From contig NZ_BDBM01000022.1 in assembly GCF_001612985.1 (NCBI RefSeq), positions 62,001 through 126,000 on the forward strand: a DNA stretch of 64,000 bases, read 5' to 3'. The position numbers and the translations under genes were made by a program. Every line of letters begins with the position of its first letter. The first letter of the stretch is position 1. The notes under the pieces are model-generated. The model saw only the letters and a list, made by a program, of their open reading frames with translations, searched no databases and was not told the origin of the DNA. This stretch comes from Nocardia gamkensis NBRC 108242. GTDB taxonomy: Bacteria; Actinomycetota; Actinomycetes; Mycobacteriales; Mycobacteriaceae. Below, piece after piece: positions 10,444 through 18,934 of this stretch.

Positions 10444-10962
10444 TCAGACCGGGACGCAGGGCGCCTGCGCGAAGCCGAGCAGCAGACAGCCGCTCGCGTC
10501 CGACAGCTTCCAGGTGCCGTCGACGTTTTCCCAGGTCAGCGGGACGGCCGGAGCGGCGCCGTGCGGCGAGCTGATGGTCACCTGCGCGTTCGCGGTGTTG
10601 CCCTGGGTGGTGAGGTCGGCGACGGCGAAGGTCAGCGTGTAGCCCTGCAGGCCGGCATTCATCTGGTCGATGTTGGCGGTGCGCTTGTCACCGTTGACGA
10701 TCAGCTTGGACTTCTCCGCGGTGGGTACATTCGGATCGGCGAGCCTGACCAGCATCGCCTGCAAGGTCTCGGCGGTCGGCGCGCCGGCCGCATGGTCGCC
10801 GTGCTCATGGGTACCCGAGGCGGCGGCGCTGATGGTGGCGGAGGTCGCCGCGCTGGTGGAAGAGTCGTCGTCGGAGCCGCACGCCGCCAACGCGCCGGAG
10901 ATCGCCAGCGCCGCGGCGGCGGTGGCAAGGGAAACACGCAGGGTTCTCGCGGGAAGGAGCAT
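10444..10962 (-). CDS. Lipoprotein with MTB12-like C-terminal domain
   Basis: The 172-residue protein has a clear lipoprotein signal: basic start, hydrophobic Ala-rich core, then lipobox LAAC with Cys28, followed by an acidic/Ser linker and a His-containing stretch (GTHEHGDHAAG). The C-terminal ~100 residues resemble the low-molecular-weight antigen MTB12 (CFP-2) fold, with a conserved C-terminal Cys pair (GCLLLG...APCVPV) likely forming a disulphide. It is expected to be anchored on the outer face of the membrane. In M. tuberculosis a lipoprotein gene also lies between mpa and trmI. The histidines and the iron-box-like site upstream suggest, but do not show, a link to metals. Confidence 0.8.
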   Translation of the reverse strand: MLLPARTLRVSLATAAAALAISGALAACGSDDDSSTSAATSATISAAASGTHEHGDHAAGAPTAETLQAMLVRLADPNVPTAEKSKLIVNGDKRTANIDQMNAGLQGYTLTFAVADLTTQGNTANAQVTISSPHGAAPAVPLTWENVDGTWKLSDASGCLLLGFAQAPCVPV

Positions 10963-11010
10963 GGTGGCAACCTTTCGGCTCGGGCGGCGAGCAGGCTCGC
11001 CAGGGTCGGG

Positions 11011-11029
11011 TTAGGGCAGGCTAACATGG
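11011..11029. promoter_or_regulatory. Candidate IdeR/DmdR iron box
   Basis: The 19-nt site beginning TTAGGGCAGGCTAAC matches the actinobacterial iron-box consensus TTAGGTTAGGCTAACCTAA at 14 of 19 positions, including the core AGGCTAAC. It lies 49 nt upstream of the lipoprotein start and 112 nt upstream of mpa. Position favours control of the lipoprotein gene. Confidence 0.4.
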
Positions 11030-11140
11030 TGGTCCGGCCGCCGATCGCGGCCCAGATGTGATCACCACGAAACCATGTCGGAAAGCGAGAACGGGTCGCG
11101 CCCGGTAGCGTTGATAGACCGGGACTGGGAGGAGCAGCAC

Positions 11141-12901
11141 ATGAGCCCCATCGAGAATTCGGATTCGGCGGCCTGGAGAGAGCTCGAGGCGGTACGCGCC
11201 GAAGCGGCTGCACTCCGAAGGCAACTGGCCGACTCGCCGGATCGCACACGGGAATTGGAAGCCCGCATCGATTCGCTGACCATTCGCAACACGAAGCTGA
11301 TGGACACCCTCAAGGAAGCGCGCCAGCAGTTGGTGGCGCTGCGCGAGGAGGTCGATCGGCTGGGTCAGCCGCCGAGCGGATACGGCATTCTGATCGGTGT
11401 GTACGACGATCAGACGGTCGACGTGTTCACTTCGGGTCGCAAGATGCGGTTGACGTGTTCACCGAACATCGAGACCTCGACGCTCGAATACGGACAGACC
11501 GTCCGCCTCAACGAGGCGCTCACGGTCGTCGAGGCCGGGCACTACGACGCGGTCGGCGAGATCGGCACCCTCCGGGAGATCCTCGACGACGGACGTCGCG
11601 CCTTGGTCGTCGGCCATGCCGACGAGGAGCGCGTGGTGTGGCTGGCCGGCCCGCTGGCGAAGGTCGCCGAGATGGACGACCTGGACGACCCCGATTCCCC
11701 CATTCGCAAGCTGCGGCCGGGCGACTCGCTCCTGGTGGACACGAAAGCCGGATTCGCCTTCGAGCGCATCCCCAAGGCCGAGGTCGAGGACCTCGTGCTG
11801 GAGGAGGTGCCCGACGTCGACTACGGCGACATCGGTGGTCTCGGCAGGCAGATCGAGCAGATCCGCGACGCGGTGGAGCTGCCCTTCCTGCACAAGGACC
11901 TCTTCCGCGAGTACGCGCTGCGCCCGCCGAAGGGCGTGCTGCTCTACGGTCCCCCCGGTTGCGGCAAGACGCTCATCGCCAAGGCGGTGGCCAACTCGCT
12001 GGCCAAGAAGATCGCCGAGGCGCGCGGTGAGGATGCCAAGGAAGCCAAGTCCTACTTCCTGAACATCAAGGGCCCCGAGCTGCTGAACAAGTTCGTGGGC
12101 GAGACCGAGCGCCACATCCGGATCATCTTCCAGCGGGCTCGCGAGAAGGCGTCCGAGGGCACGCCGGTGATCGTGTTCTTCGACGAGATGGACTCGATCT
12201 TCCGCACCCGCGGCTCGGGCGTCTCCTCGGACGTCGAGACCACGGTGGTGCCCCAGCTGCTGTCGGAGATCGATGGTGTCGAGGGCTTGGAGAACGTCAT
12301 CGTCATCGGCGCCTCCAACCGTGAGGACATGATCGATCCGGCGATCCTGCGGCCGGGCCGCCTGGACGTGAAGATCAAGATCGAGCGTCCCGACGCGGAG
12401 TCGGCGCAGGACATCTTCTCGAAGTACCTCACCGAGCACCTGCCGCTGCACGACGACGACCTGGCCGAGTTCGGCGGCGACAAGAACCTGTGCATCCGCG
12501 CGATGATCGAACGGGTCGTCGACCGGATGTACGCCGAAAGCGAGGACAACCGCTTCCTGGAGGTCACCTACGCCAACGGTGACAAAGAGGTCCTGTACTT
12601 CAAGGACTTCAACTCCGGCGCCATGATCCAGAACATCGTGGACCGCTCCAAGAAGTACGCCATCAAGGCGGTGCTCGACACCGGCAACCCCGGCCTGCGC
12701 ATCCAGCATCTCTACGATTCGATCGTGGACGAGTTCTCCGAGAACGAGGACCTGCCCAACACCACGAATCCGGATGACTGGGCCCGCATCTCGGGCAAGA
12801 AGGGTGAGCGGATCGTCTACATCCGCACGCTGGTCACCGGCAAGAACGCCAGCGCCAGCCGCGCCATCGACACCGAGTCGAACACCGGTCAGTACTTGTA
12901 A
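11141..12901 (+). CDS. mpa: Proteasome-associated AAA ATPase (Mpa/ARC)
   Basis: Mpa binds pupylated proteins, unfolds them with ATP and feeds them into the 20S core. ATG 11141 after GGGAGGAG is preferred over the ATG at 11075; it gives 586 residues. Domains in order: an N-terminal coiled coil (~20-75) that binds Pup, two OB folds (~80-220), then the AAA domain. That domain has Walker A GPPGCGKT at 270-277, Walker [10 protein letters not shown] and the second-region arginines in ILRPGRLD. The C-terminus ends GQYL, the penultimate-tyrosine motif that docks into PrcA pockets. A hairpin follows the stop. Unlike in M. tuberculosis, dop and pup are ~19 kb away. Confidence 0.97.
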   Translation: MSPIENSDSAAWRELEAVRAEAAALRRQLADSPDRTRELEARIDSLTIRNTKLMDTLKEARQQLVALREEVDRLGQPPSGYGILIGVYDDQTVDVFTSGRKMRLTCSPNIETSTLEYGQTVRLNEALTVVEAGHYDAVGEIGTLREILDDGRRALVVGHADEERVVWLAGPLAKVAEMDDLDDPDSPIRKLRPGDSLLVDTKAGFAFERIPKAEVEDLVLEEVPDVDYGDIGGLGRQIEQIRDAVELPFLHKDLFREYALRPPKGVLLYGPPGCGKTLIAKAVANSLAKKIAEARGEDAKEAKSYFLNIKGPELLNKFVGETERHIRIIFQRAREKASEGTPVIVFFDEMDSIFRTRGSGVSSDVETTVVPQLLSEIDGVEGLENVIVIGASNREDMIDPAILRPGRLDVKIKIERPDAESAQDIFSKYLTEHLPLHDDDLAEFGGDKNLCIRAMIERVVDRMYAESEDNRFLEVTYANGDKEVLYFKDFNSGAMIQNIVDRSKKYAIKAVLDTGNPGLRIQHLYDSIVDEFSENEDLPNTTNPDDWARISGKKGERIVYIRTLVTGKNASASRAIDTESNTGQYL

Positions 12902-12919
12902 AGGTTCGCCGGACCACGA

Positions 12920-12951
12920 AGGGCCGCGTCTCCTCGGAGGCGCGGCCCTTT
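12920..12951 (+). terminator. Hairpin after mpa
   Basis: Arms 12920-12933 and 12938-12951 pair over 14 bp with one T-G wobble and a CTCG tetraloop, followed by TTT. It starts 19 nt after the mpa stop and also lies before the convergent sigma-factor gene, so it may serve both. Confidence 0.8.
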
Positions 12952-12982
12952 CGCCGTTCGTGCCGGAGCGCAATCGCGCCGG

Positions 12983-13993
12983 TCACGCGGGCGGCGGGCC
13001 GGCCGGCAAGCGGTCGGGCAGGCCGAACCGCGGATAGAGAGCGTCGAGGTGGAAACGGGTGATCCTGCCGATGCGGTTGCCCGCGGGGGTGAGCACGATC
13101 AGGCCGGCCGGAGTCGCGACCGGTCGCAGTGCGTCGTCGAGGTATGCGCCGAATGCGGGCAGGCCGTTGGCGCCCGTCGGCACCAGGTGGATGCGGCGCT
13201 CACCACGGTAGGCGAAGGAGGCGGACAGGAATTCCGCGATAGCGGCCGGGCCGTGATACTCGTGCGGCGCGGGCGGCATCGAAAGCCACGCGTCGTCGGT
13301 GAGCAGCGCGATCACGCCGTCGACGTCGCCCGAGAGGTATGCCGAGGCGAAGCGGCGTGCGAGATCGTATTCGTCGGGAGCGGCTCGGCGCGGGATTGTT
13401 CGACCCCGATGCCGGTCGAGCGACGCTCGTGCGCGTTGCAGCTGTCCCTTGACCACGGTAGGCGTGACGCCGAGGAGGTCGGCCACCTCGGCGACGGGGA
13501 AACCGAGAACATCGCGCAGCACCAGGGTCGCGGCTTGGCGCGGCGAGAGTCGCTGCAACCCCATGACGAAGGCCAGCTCGACCGCTTCGGTGGCCGTGTA
13601 GCGGGCCTCCGGACCGGGCGCGGGGTCAGCGATGTCCAGCTTGCTGTCGGGGTATGGCTGCAACCAGCGCACCTCGTCCCGGCGCGTGGCTTCGGGCGGC
13701 GAGAACGGTGGCACCGGCTCGGGCGGCATTCGGCGACGGGCGTCGCGCAGCGCGTTGAGGCACCGGTTGGTGGCGATGCGATACAGCCACGAGCGCAGCG
13801 ATGACCGCTGCTGGAACCCCGGCAGGCCGCGCCAAGCCGCCAGTAAGGCCTCTTGCACCATGTCCTCGGCATCGGTCAACGAGCCGAGCAGGCGGTAGCA
13901 GTGCAGTTCCAGTTCGCGCCGGTACGGGTCGGTGAGGATCCGGAACGCCGACTCGTCGCCCGCGCATGCCCGCTCCAGGGTCGTCTGCTGCAC
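12983..13993 (-). CDS. sigG: ECF RNA polymerase sigma factor, SigG-type, with SnoaL-like C-terminal domain
   Basis: The 336-residue protein (GTG start) has sigma region 2 at about 25-95 (the DAEDMVQEALLAAWRGL and LRSWLYRIATNRCLNALRD motifs). Region 4 is at about 145-200 (LSPRQAATLVLRDVLGFPVAEVADLLGV). A C-terminal SnoaL/NTF2-like domain (~215-330) is typical of the SigG and SigJ groups. That domain usually modulates promoter opening in place of an anti-sigma factor. No anti-sigma gene is next to it. It is divergent from a stand-alone SnoaL protein at 14098, so the 104-nt gap may be autoregulated. The target genes are unknown. Confidence 0.85.
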   Translation of the reverse strand: MQQTTLERACAGDESAFRILTDPYRRELELHCYRLLGSLTDAEDMVQEALLAAWRGLPGFQQRSSLRSWLYRIATNRCLNALRDARRRMPPEPVPPFSPPEATRRDEVRWLQPYPDSKLDIADPAPGPEARYTATEAVELAFVMGLQRLSPRQAATLVLRDVLGFPVAEVADLLGVTPTVVKGQLQRARASLDRHRGRTIPRRAAPDEYDLARRFASAYLSGDVDGVIALLTDDAWLSMPPAPHEYHGPAAIAEFLSASFAYRGERRIHLVPTGANGLPAFGAYLDDALRPVATPAGLIVLTPAGNRIGRITRFHLDALYPRFGLPDRLPAGPPPA

Positions 13994-14097
13994 GCCGTCG
14001 ATGGTGCCAGTTCGTCGCCGGACGTTCCATCGGGCCGGTTTCCGGTGTCACTACCTACAGCACGGCGAAGCGCCGATGCTTACCGGAAGGAGACACA

Positions 14098-14463
14098 ATG
14101 TCGGAACCCATCGCTCTGCGGACCTCGCTGGCGTTCTATCGCGCCTGGACCGGACACGATTTCGGCAACGCCATGACCTACGTCGCCGACGACATCATCT
14201 GTGACGCACCGGCCGGGCGGATCGCGGGCGCCGCCGCGTTCCGCGATTTCCTCGAACCGTTCAGCCGGATCCTCACCGACTCGACCTTGCTCGCGTCGTT
14301 CGGCGATGACCGCACCGCGCTGCTGATGTACGACACCGTGACCGTTCCGGTTCCGAACGCGCCTGGCGCGGAGTGGCACACGGTGGTCGATGGACGGATC
14401 ACCTATGTCCGGATCATCTTCGACCGGGCGCCGTTCGACGCGGTCCGGGCCGCCGCGCGCTAG
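14098..14463 (+). CDS. SnoaL-like (NTF2 fold) protein
   Basis: ATG 14098 follows GGAAGGAG and gives 121 residues. The sequence has the cone-shaped NTF2 pattern: helix FYRAWTGHDFGNAMTYVADDI, then GAAAFRDFLEPF, and four long strands ending in ITYVRIIFDRAPF. The fold binds small hydrophobic ligands or performs simple eliminations and isomerisations, and no catalytic set is certain. It is divergent from the SigG-type sigma factor, whose own C-terminus has the same fold. It may be a target of that sigma factor or share its ligand. Confidence 0.75.
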   Translation: MSEPIALRTSLAFYRAWTGHDFGNAMTYVADDIICDAPAGRIAGAAAFRDFLEPFSRILTDSTLLASFGDDRTALLMYDTVTVPVPNAPGAEWHTVVDGRITYVRIIFDRAPFDAVRAAAR

Positions 14464-14490
14464 GCCGGAGGGGTAGGCCGCTCGTGCTAA

Positions 14491-14842
14491 CGGCGATTCC
14501 GGTGGTCGGAGCTCGCGACGGGTGTGGCATCCGCGTACCGGGCGCTGCCGGAACAGGAGCGGGCGGTGGCGGTGGTGATCGCCGATTCCTATTGGCAGGC
14601 AAGCGCTCTGGACGTCGATCGCGCGGCATACGGCTTGCCCCGCCGTGTACAGCCCGAGCCGCGGTTTCGGATACTTCGGCGCTCCGCCGGACACGGCGAC
14701 CACGGTGCTGAGGGTGGGCGGCACCGAGACCGATGTGCTGGCACGCTGCGGGGAGGTGAGCGCGATCGGGCACGTCGACGCCCGGCTCGGATTTCCCGGC
14801 GTTACTCGCGCGGTCACCCTCTGGCTGCGCGCGACCGCGTGA
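14491..14842 (+). pseudogene. Remnant of the C-terminal domain of a GT39/ArnT-like membrane mannosyltransferase
   Basis: From 14491 one frame reads RFRWSELATGVASAYRALPEQ and continues to about 14640. The adjacent frame then continues with YSPSRGFGYFGAPPD and TATTVLRVGG to 14842. Together they match the soluble C-terminal end of actinobacterial PMT/ArnT-like glycosyltransferases (YRALP, Y-xx-AGAL, N/SRGFWYFGAPPD). The switch needs a one-base shift near 14640-14645, and the membrane part (~400 residues) is missing. There is no usable start. I call it a decayed fragment left between the SnoaL gene and the acyltransferase. Confidence 0.65.
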
Positions 14843-14892
14843 GCCCTGGTCGCGGGCCTGGTCGGACATGTTGCGGCTGAACTGAGTCCGCT

Positions 14893-17046
14893 TCACCACC
14901 AGCCGAGGATCGGCGACAAGCGCCTGCCGAGTTCCGGTGCGAGCGAGCGCGAATAGCTCGCGGTGAGGTGGTGCTCGTCGTGGTAGATGAGGATGTTGCC
15001 CTCGGCGACCGCGCAGACGTCGCGTTCACACAGCGCGTCGGACAGATCCACCGGGAACACGTTGGGGAACGAGGCGGCGAACTCCAGCGCCGGGTTGACG
15101 GCATTCAGCGCGGCCGCCCGCGGCATGCCGCAGCTGATCCGGTCGCCCCGCTGGGCGAGGCAGTCGATGGCCCGGTACCGCACCCCGTCGCGGCGCAGCC
15201 ATGGTGTGTCGCGGATGGCGAGCACGTTGAGTCCACGGTCGGCCAGCCGGGCCCAGACGTCCAGGTAGTCGCCCGGGGTCTCGTCGCCGTCGCCGTCTCG
15301 CGGCCGGGTCGCCGTGGTGAAGACCCACTCCGGGCGTTCGACGGCCAAGCGGTCGATCACCTCCACCGACCAGTCGCGGCAATCCGGATTCGCTTCGCCC
15401 TTGTACATCGGTTCCGCCGCCACCGTCAGCGGGCAGCCCATCTTCAGATACACCTCGACCCGGAAGGCGTGCTCGCGAGCGAGCAGGTCCAGGGCCGGCA
15501 CCCAGTGCTCGGCGTGCGAGCTGCCCACCACCGCGAGGGTCCGCTCCGCGTGGGCATCCCCGTAGGTGCAGGTGATGACGTCGCGGGTGTCCCAGTCCGC
15601 GATGCAGCCGTCACGAGACGGGTAGGCGGCGTCCGCCGGCGCTTCGTACATGGTCGGACGCATCGGAGCCTCGGGCGTGCTCGCGCCGTCGACCAGCGCC
15701 TCCGCGCCGGGATAGTGCACCGGTTCCAGCGCCGTCACCGCCCGCGGCGGATTGGCTCTGGTCGCCACCTGCTCGCCGACCGACACCGCGAGCACCGCGA
15801 TGCCCAGCGCCGCGACCAGCCGGCCGGTGTGGCGGGGGCGGACAGGTGTCTCGCGCGCCGAGCGGCCGGATCGCATCCGCAGCGGCTCTTCGACGAACCG
15901 GTTCGTCAGGTAGGCGAGCGCCAGCGACGCGCCGATGACCCCCAGGCCGACGCCGAGTCCGGCGGTCGCGGCTCCGGTCCGCGCCAGCACGAAGATCAGG
16001 ATCGGCCAATGCCACAGGTACAGCGCGTAGGACAGTTCGCCGAGACGGACCGCGGCCGCCGCGCCGAGCAGCCGGTTGGGCAGCGGTTGCTCGGCGGCGG
16101 TCAGGCCGCCGCCCGCGAGGATCAGCGCCAGCGTGGCGCCGACCGGCACCAGCGCGGCGGGACCGGGAAACCGGTCGGCGCCGTCGATCAGCCATCCGCA
16201 GACCAGCACCATGACCGCACCGAGGACGGCCGCCGCGACCCGCACCGGGCGCGGCGGTTTCAGCCAGGGCGCCACGATCGCCAGCAGGCCGCCGGCCGAC
16301 AACTCCCAGGCGCGGGCGAAGCTGTCGTAATAATTCCAGCCCTGCTGCACCGCGGTGCCGTGCGCGGCGTAGACGAACGAGGCCACCGTGCCCGCGGCGA
16401 GCAGGGCGGCCAACGCGGGGCGCAGCGCCCCGGGGCGGGCGAAACGCAGGCACAGGGCCGCCGCCGACGCCACGACGAGGATGGCGAGCAGGTAGAACTG
16501 CATCTGCACGGCCATCGACCACAGGTGCTGGAGCGGGCTCACCGACGGGTCGGCGGCCAGATAGTCCGACCAGGACAGCGCCAGATACCAGTTCTGGTAG
16601 TAGAGCAGCGACGCCAGCGTCTGCGCCGCCATCTCGCCCCACTGGGTGAACGGACGCAGCAGCACGGTCGCCGCGACCACGGCTGCCAGAAGCGTCACCA
16701 GCGCGGGCAGCAATCTGCGGGCGAGCCTGCCCGCGGTGTGGAGGACGCGGACGGTCCCGGTGGATTCCGCCCCGCGCAACAGCGAGCCGGTGAAGAAGAA
16801 GCCGGACAGCACCAGGAACACGTCCACGCCGCCTGAGACCCGCCCGAACCAGATGTGGAACGCCACGACCAGCGCTATCGCCACGCCGCGCAACCCGTCC
16901 AGATCGTGCCGGTATCCGCCGGCGTCCCCCTGCGGCCCCGCCGGGGCGACCGCACCCGGCCGGAGGAGCCGGTTCACCGCTCGGGCGACCGTCACCGGAC
17001 TCGCACGGCGCGGTCGCCGCGGCAACGGAGTGCGACGGCTCGGCAA
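14893..17046 (-). CDS. Membrane acyltransferase-3 / SGNH O-acyltransferase (OatA-like)
   Basis: The protein is up to 717 residues from TTG 17046, the first start after an in-frame stop; a GTG about 17 codons later is also possible. The N-terminal half is an acyltransferase-3 domain with about ten membrane segments, starting with YRHDLDGLRGVAIALVVAFHIWF (catalytic His in that helix) and the LSGFFFTGSLL block. The C-terminal ~220 residues form an exported SGNH domain with Ser/His motifs VVGSSHAEHW (~505) and DEHHLT. Such fusions O-acetylate peptidoglycan, cell-wall polysaccharides or glycolipids on the outer face. The polymer modified here is unknown. It is divergent from khtT. Confidence 0.85.
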   Translation of the reverse strand: MPSRRTPLPRRPRRASPVTVARAVNRLLRPGAVAPAGPQGDAGGYRHDLDGLRGVAIALVVAFHIWFGRVSGGVDVFLVLSGFFFTGSLLRGAESTGTVRVLHTAGRLARRLLPALVTLLAAVVAATVLLRPFTQWGEMAAQTLASLLYYQNWYLALSWSDYLAADPSVSPLQHLWSMAVQMQFYLLAILVVASAAALCLRFARPGALRPALAALLAAGTVASFVYAAHGTAVQQGWNYYDSFARAWELSAGGLLAIVAPWLKPPRPVRVAAAVLGAVMVLVCGWLIDGADRFPGPAALVPVGATLALILAGGGLTAAEQPLPNRLLGAAAAVRLGELSYALYLWHWPILIFVLARTGAATAGLGVGLGVIGASLALAYLTNRFVEEPLRMRSGRSARETPVRPRHTGRLVAALGIAVLAVSVGEQVATRANPPRAVTALEPVHYPGAEALVDGASTPEAPMRPTMYEAPADAAYPSRDGCIADWDTRDVITCTYGDAHAERTLAVVGSSHAEHWVPALDLLAREHAFRVEVYLKMGCPLTVAAEPMYKGEANPDCRDWSVEVIDRLAVERPEWVFTTATRPRDGDGDETPGDYLDVWARLADRGLNVLAIRDTPWLRRDGVRYRAIDCLAQRGDRISCGMPRAAALNAVNPALEFAASFPNVFPVDLSDALCERDVCAVAEGNILIYHDEHHLTASYSRSLAPELGRRLSPILGWW

Positions 17047-17202
17047 CGGGACGAGATACGGGACACGTCATCTCTCTTACCACGGCCGGTGAACCCCGGT
17101 CCAACTCGCGGGGCCGGTCTATGGTGCGGAAACAGTCCCTTAATCCGGACAATTCGGTCACCTGCAGATCGGCCGACCTCGGCTGGTCGTTAGGGTGGAG
17201 TC

Positions 17203-17685
17203 GTGAACGTTGAGGTGACACCCCTGCCGGGTATCGGTGTGCGTAAGGATTTTCCGCTGGCCAATACACGACGCCGGATAGGAGTGATCGACCACCGTGA
17301 CGGCACGATGGACCTCATCGTGAGCAAGCCGGATGACCCCGACGAGACCGAACAGGTACCGCTGACGGCGAAGGAGGCGGCGGTGCTGGCCAGCCTGCTC
17401 GGTGCGCCGCAACTGGTCGAGCAGCTGCGCGAGGAACACCGGGAGTTCACCGGCCTCACCACCCGCCAGCTGTCCATCCCGGACCGGTCCCGCTTCGACG
17501 GTCGCATGCTGGGCGAGACCCAGATACGTACCCGGACCAAAGCGTCCATCGTCGCGGTGGTGCGCAGCGGGCAGCCCATTCCCTCCCCGGGACCGGACTT
17601 CACCTTCACGGCGGGGGACGTGCTGGTCGTCGTCGGCACCGCGGAGGGCCTGGAGGCCGCCGCCAAGATCCTGTTAGACGGCTGA
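17203..17685 (+). CDS. Regulatory subunit of a K+/H+ antiporter (KhtT-like, TrkA-C domain)
   Basis: The 160-residue soluble protein (GTG start) has an N-terminal ~65-residue domain (VEVTPLPGIGVRKDF, IGVIDHRDGTMDLIV). A C-terminal TrkA-C (RCK_C) domain at about 85-158 follows, ending in DFTFTAGDVLVVVGT. In Bacillus KhtT, the matching pair of domains gates the KhtU antiporter in response to pH and, in some species, cyclic di-AMP. It ends 4 nt before the antiporter gene, so the pair is one unit. The ligand here is not readable from sequence. Confidence 0.8.
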   Translation: MNVEVTPLPGIGVRKDFPLANTRRRIGVIDHRDGTMDLIVSKPDDPDETEQVPLTAKEAAVLASLLGAPQLVEQLREEHREFTGLTTRQLSIPDRSRFDGRMLGETQIRTRTKASIVAVVRSGQPIPSPGPDFTFTAGDVLVVVGTAEGLEAAAKILLDG

Positions 17686-17689
17686 GCGC

Positions 17690-18871
17690 ATGGTGGCACA
17701 CGAGACCGCGCTCGCGCTGATCCAGCTGGGCGCGGTATTTTTCGGCCTCGGCCTGCTCGGGCGGATCGCCGCGCGCATCGGCATGTCGCCCATCCCGCTC
17801 TACCTGATCGGCGGGCTGGTGTTCGGCACCGGCGGCCTGGTCGAGTTGCGGCAGGTGGACGACTTCATCCACCTCGCCAGTGAGATCGGCGTCGTCCTGC
17901 TGCTGTTGCTGCTCGGCCTGGAATACAGCGCGCCGGAACTGGTCACCGGCATGCGCCGATCGTGGGCGGCGGGCGTGCTTGACCTCGTGCTCAACGCGAC
18001 GCCGGGTGTGCTCGTCGCGTTCGGGCTGGGCTGGGGGTTCACCGGCGCCATCGCCATGGCCGGCGTCACCTACATCTCGTCCTCGGGCATCGTCGCGAAG
18101 GTGCTCGACGATCTGGGCAGGCTCGGTAACCGCGAAACGCCGGTGGTCCTGTCCATCCTGGTGTTCGAGGACCTGGTGATGGCCGGATACCTGCCGGTGC
18201 TGACGGCGGTACTGGCCGGTGTGGGCTTCGTCGCCGGACTGAAGACGCTGGGCATCGCCCTGGCGGCGGTCACCGTCGTGCTGATCGTCGCGCTGCGCTA
18301 CGGCCGCTACGTCTCCGCGATCGTCGACAGCGCCGATCGCGAGATCTTCCTGTTGAAGCTGCTCGGATCCGCGCTTCTGGTGGCGGGCGCTGCCTCCGCG
18401 GTCCAGGTATCCGCGGCGGTGGGCGCCTTCCTGCTGGGCATCGCGATCTCGGACTCGACCGCGCACAACGCGACCAAACTGCTGGAACCCCTGCGCGATC
18501 TGTTCGCCGCGCTGTTCTTCGTGCTGTTCGGCCTGAGCACCGACCCGGCGAGCATTCCGCCGGTGCTGGGCTGGGCTTGCCTGCTGGCACTCGTCACCAC
18601 GGCCAGCAAGATCGCCACCGGCTGGTGGGCGGCCAAGCGGGCCGGCGCGGGCCGCCTCGGCCGGGCGCGCGCGGGCACCGCACTGGTCGCCCACGGCGAG
18701 TTCTCGATCGTGATAGCGGGACTCGCCGTCGCCGCGGGCGCGGTTCCCGCCGAATTCGCCGCCCTGGCCACCACCTACGTGCTGTTGATGGCGGTTCTGG
18801 GTCCGATCGCCAGCCGGTTCGTCGAGCCGGTCATGGCGCTGGTGCTGCGGCGGCGTGCCGGCGTGTCCTGA
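17690..18871 (+). CDS. CPA2-family cation:proton antiporter (KhtU-like)
   Basis: The 393-residue integral membrane protein has about 12 hydrophobic segments and the CPA2 fold. Signs include PLYLIGGLVFGTGGL near the N-terminus, LLLLLLGLEYSAPEL, the YISSSGIVAKVLDDLGR unwound-helix region and the VFEDLVMAGYLP segment with the ion-coupling Asp. It expels K+ (or Na+) in exchange for protons. It follows the TrkA-C protein by 4 nt, as in khtTU operons. A convergent hairpin follows its stop. Confidence 0.87.
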   Translation: MVAHETALALIQLGAVFFGLGLLGRIAARIGMSPIPLYLIGGLVFGTGGLVELRQVDDFIHLASEIGVVLLLLLLGLEYSAPELVTGMRRSWAAGVLDLVLNATPGVLVAFGLGWGFTGAIAMAGVTYISSSGIVAKVLDDLGRLGNRETPVVLSILVFEDLVMAGYLPVLTAVLAGVGFVAGLKTLGIALAAVTVVLIVALRYGRYVSAIVDSADREIFLLKLLGSALLVAGAASAVQVSAAVGAFLLGIAISDSTAHNATKLLEPLRDLFAALFFVLFGLSTDPASIPPVLGWACLLALVTTASKIATGWWAAKRAGAGRLGRARAGTALVAHGEFSIVIAGLAVAAGAVPAEFAALATTYVLLMAVLGPIASRFVEPVMALVLRRRAGVS

Positions 18872-18882
18872 CCGACGGCGGG

Positions 18883-18934
18883 CTGAACCCGCGGTGGCGA
18901 CGCCGGAGCGCACCGCCACCGCGGCGGGATTCAG
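18883..18934. terminator. Bidirectional hairpin between the antiporter and cyclophilin genes
   Basis: The left arm from 18883 (CTGAA-CCCG-CGGTGGCG) pairs with 18914-18934, with two small bulges and a ~14-nt loop. The genes are convergent, and the right arm overlaps the cyclophilin stop codon, so one hairpin can serve both transcripts. Confidence 0.65.

Noticed and set aside
11459-12973. Minus-strand open frame of ~500 codons opposite mpa
   Set aside because: This is the antisense of a highly conserved ATPase with typical codon-bias artefact composition.
14968-16836. Plus-strand open frame opposite the membrane acyltransferase
   Set aside because: It is Arg/Gln/His-rich shadow sequence, while the minus strand encodes a coherent membrane protein.
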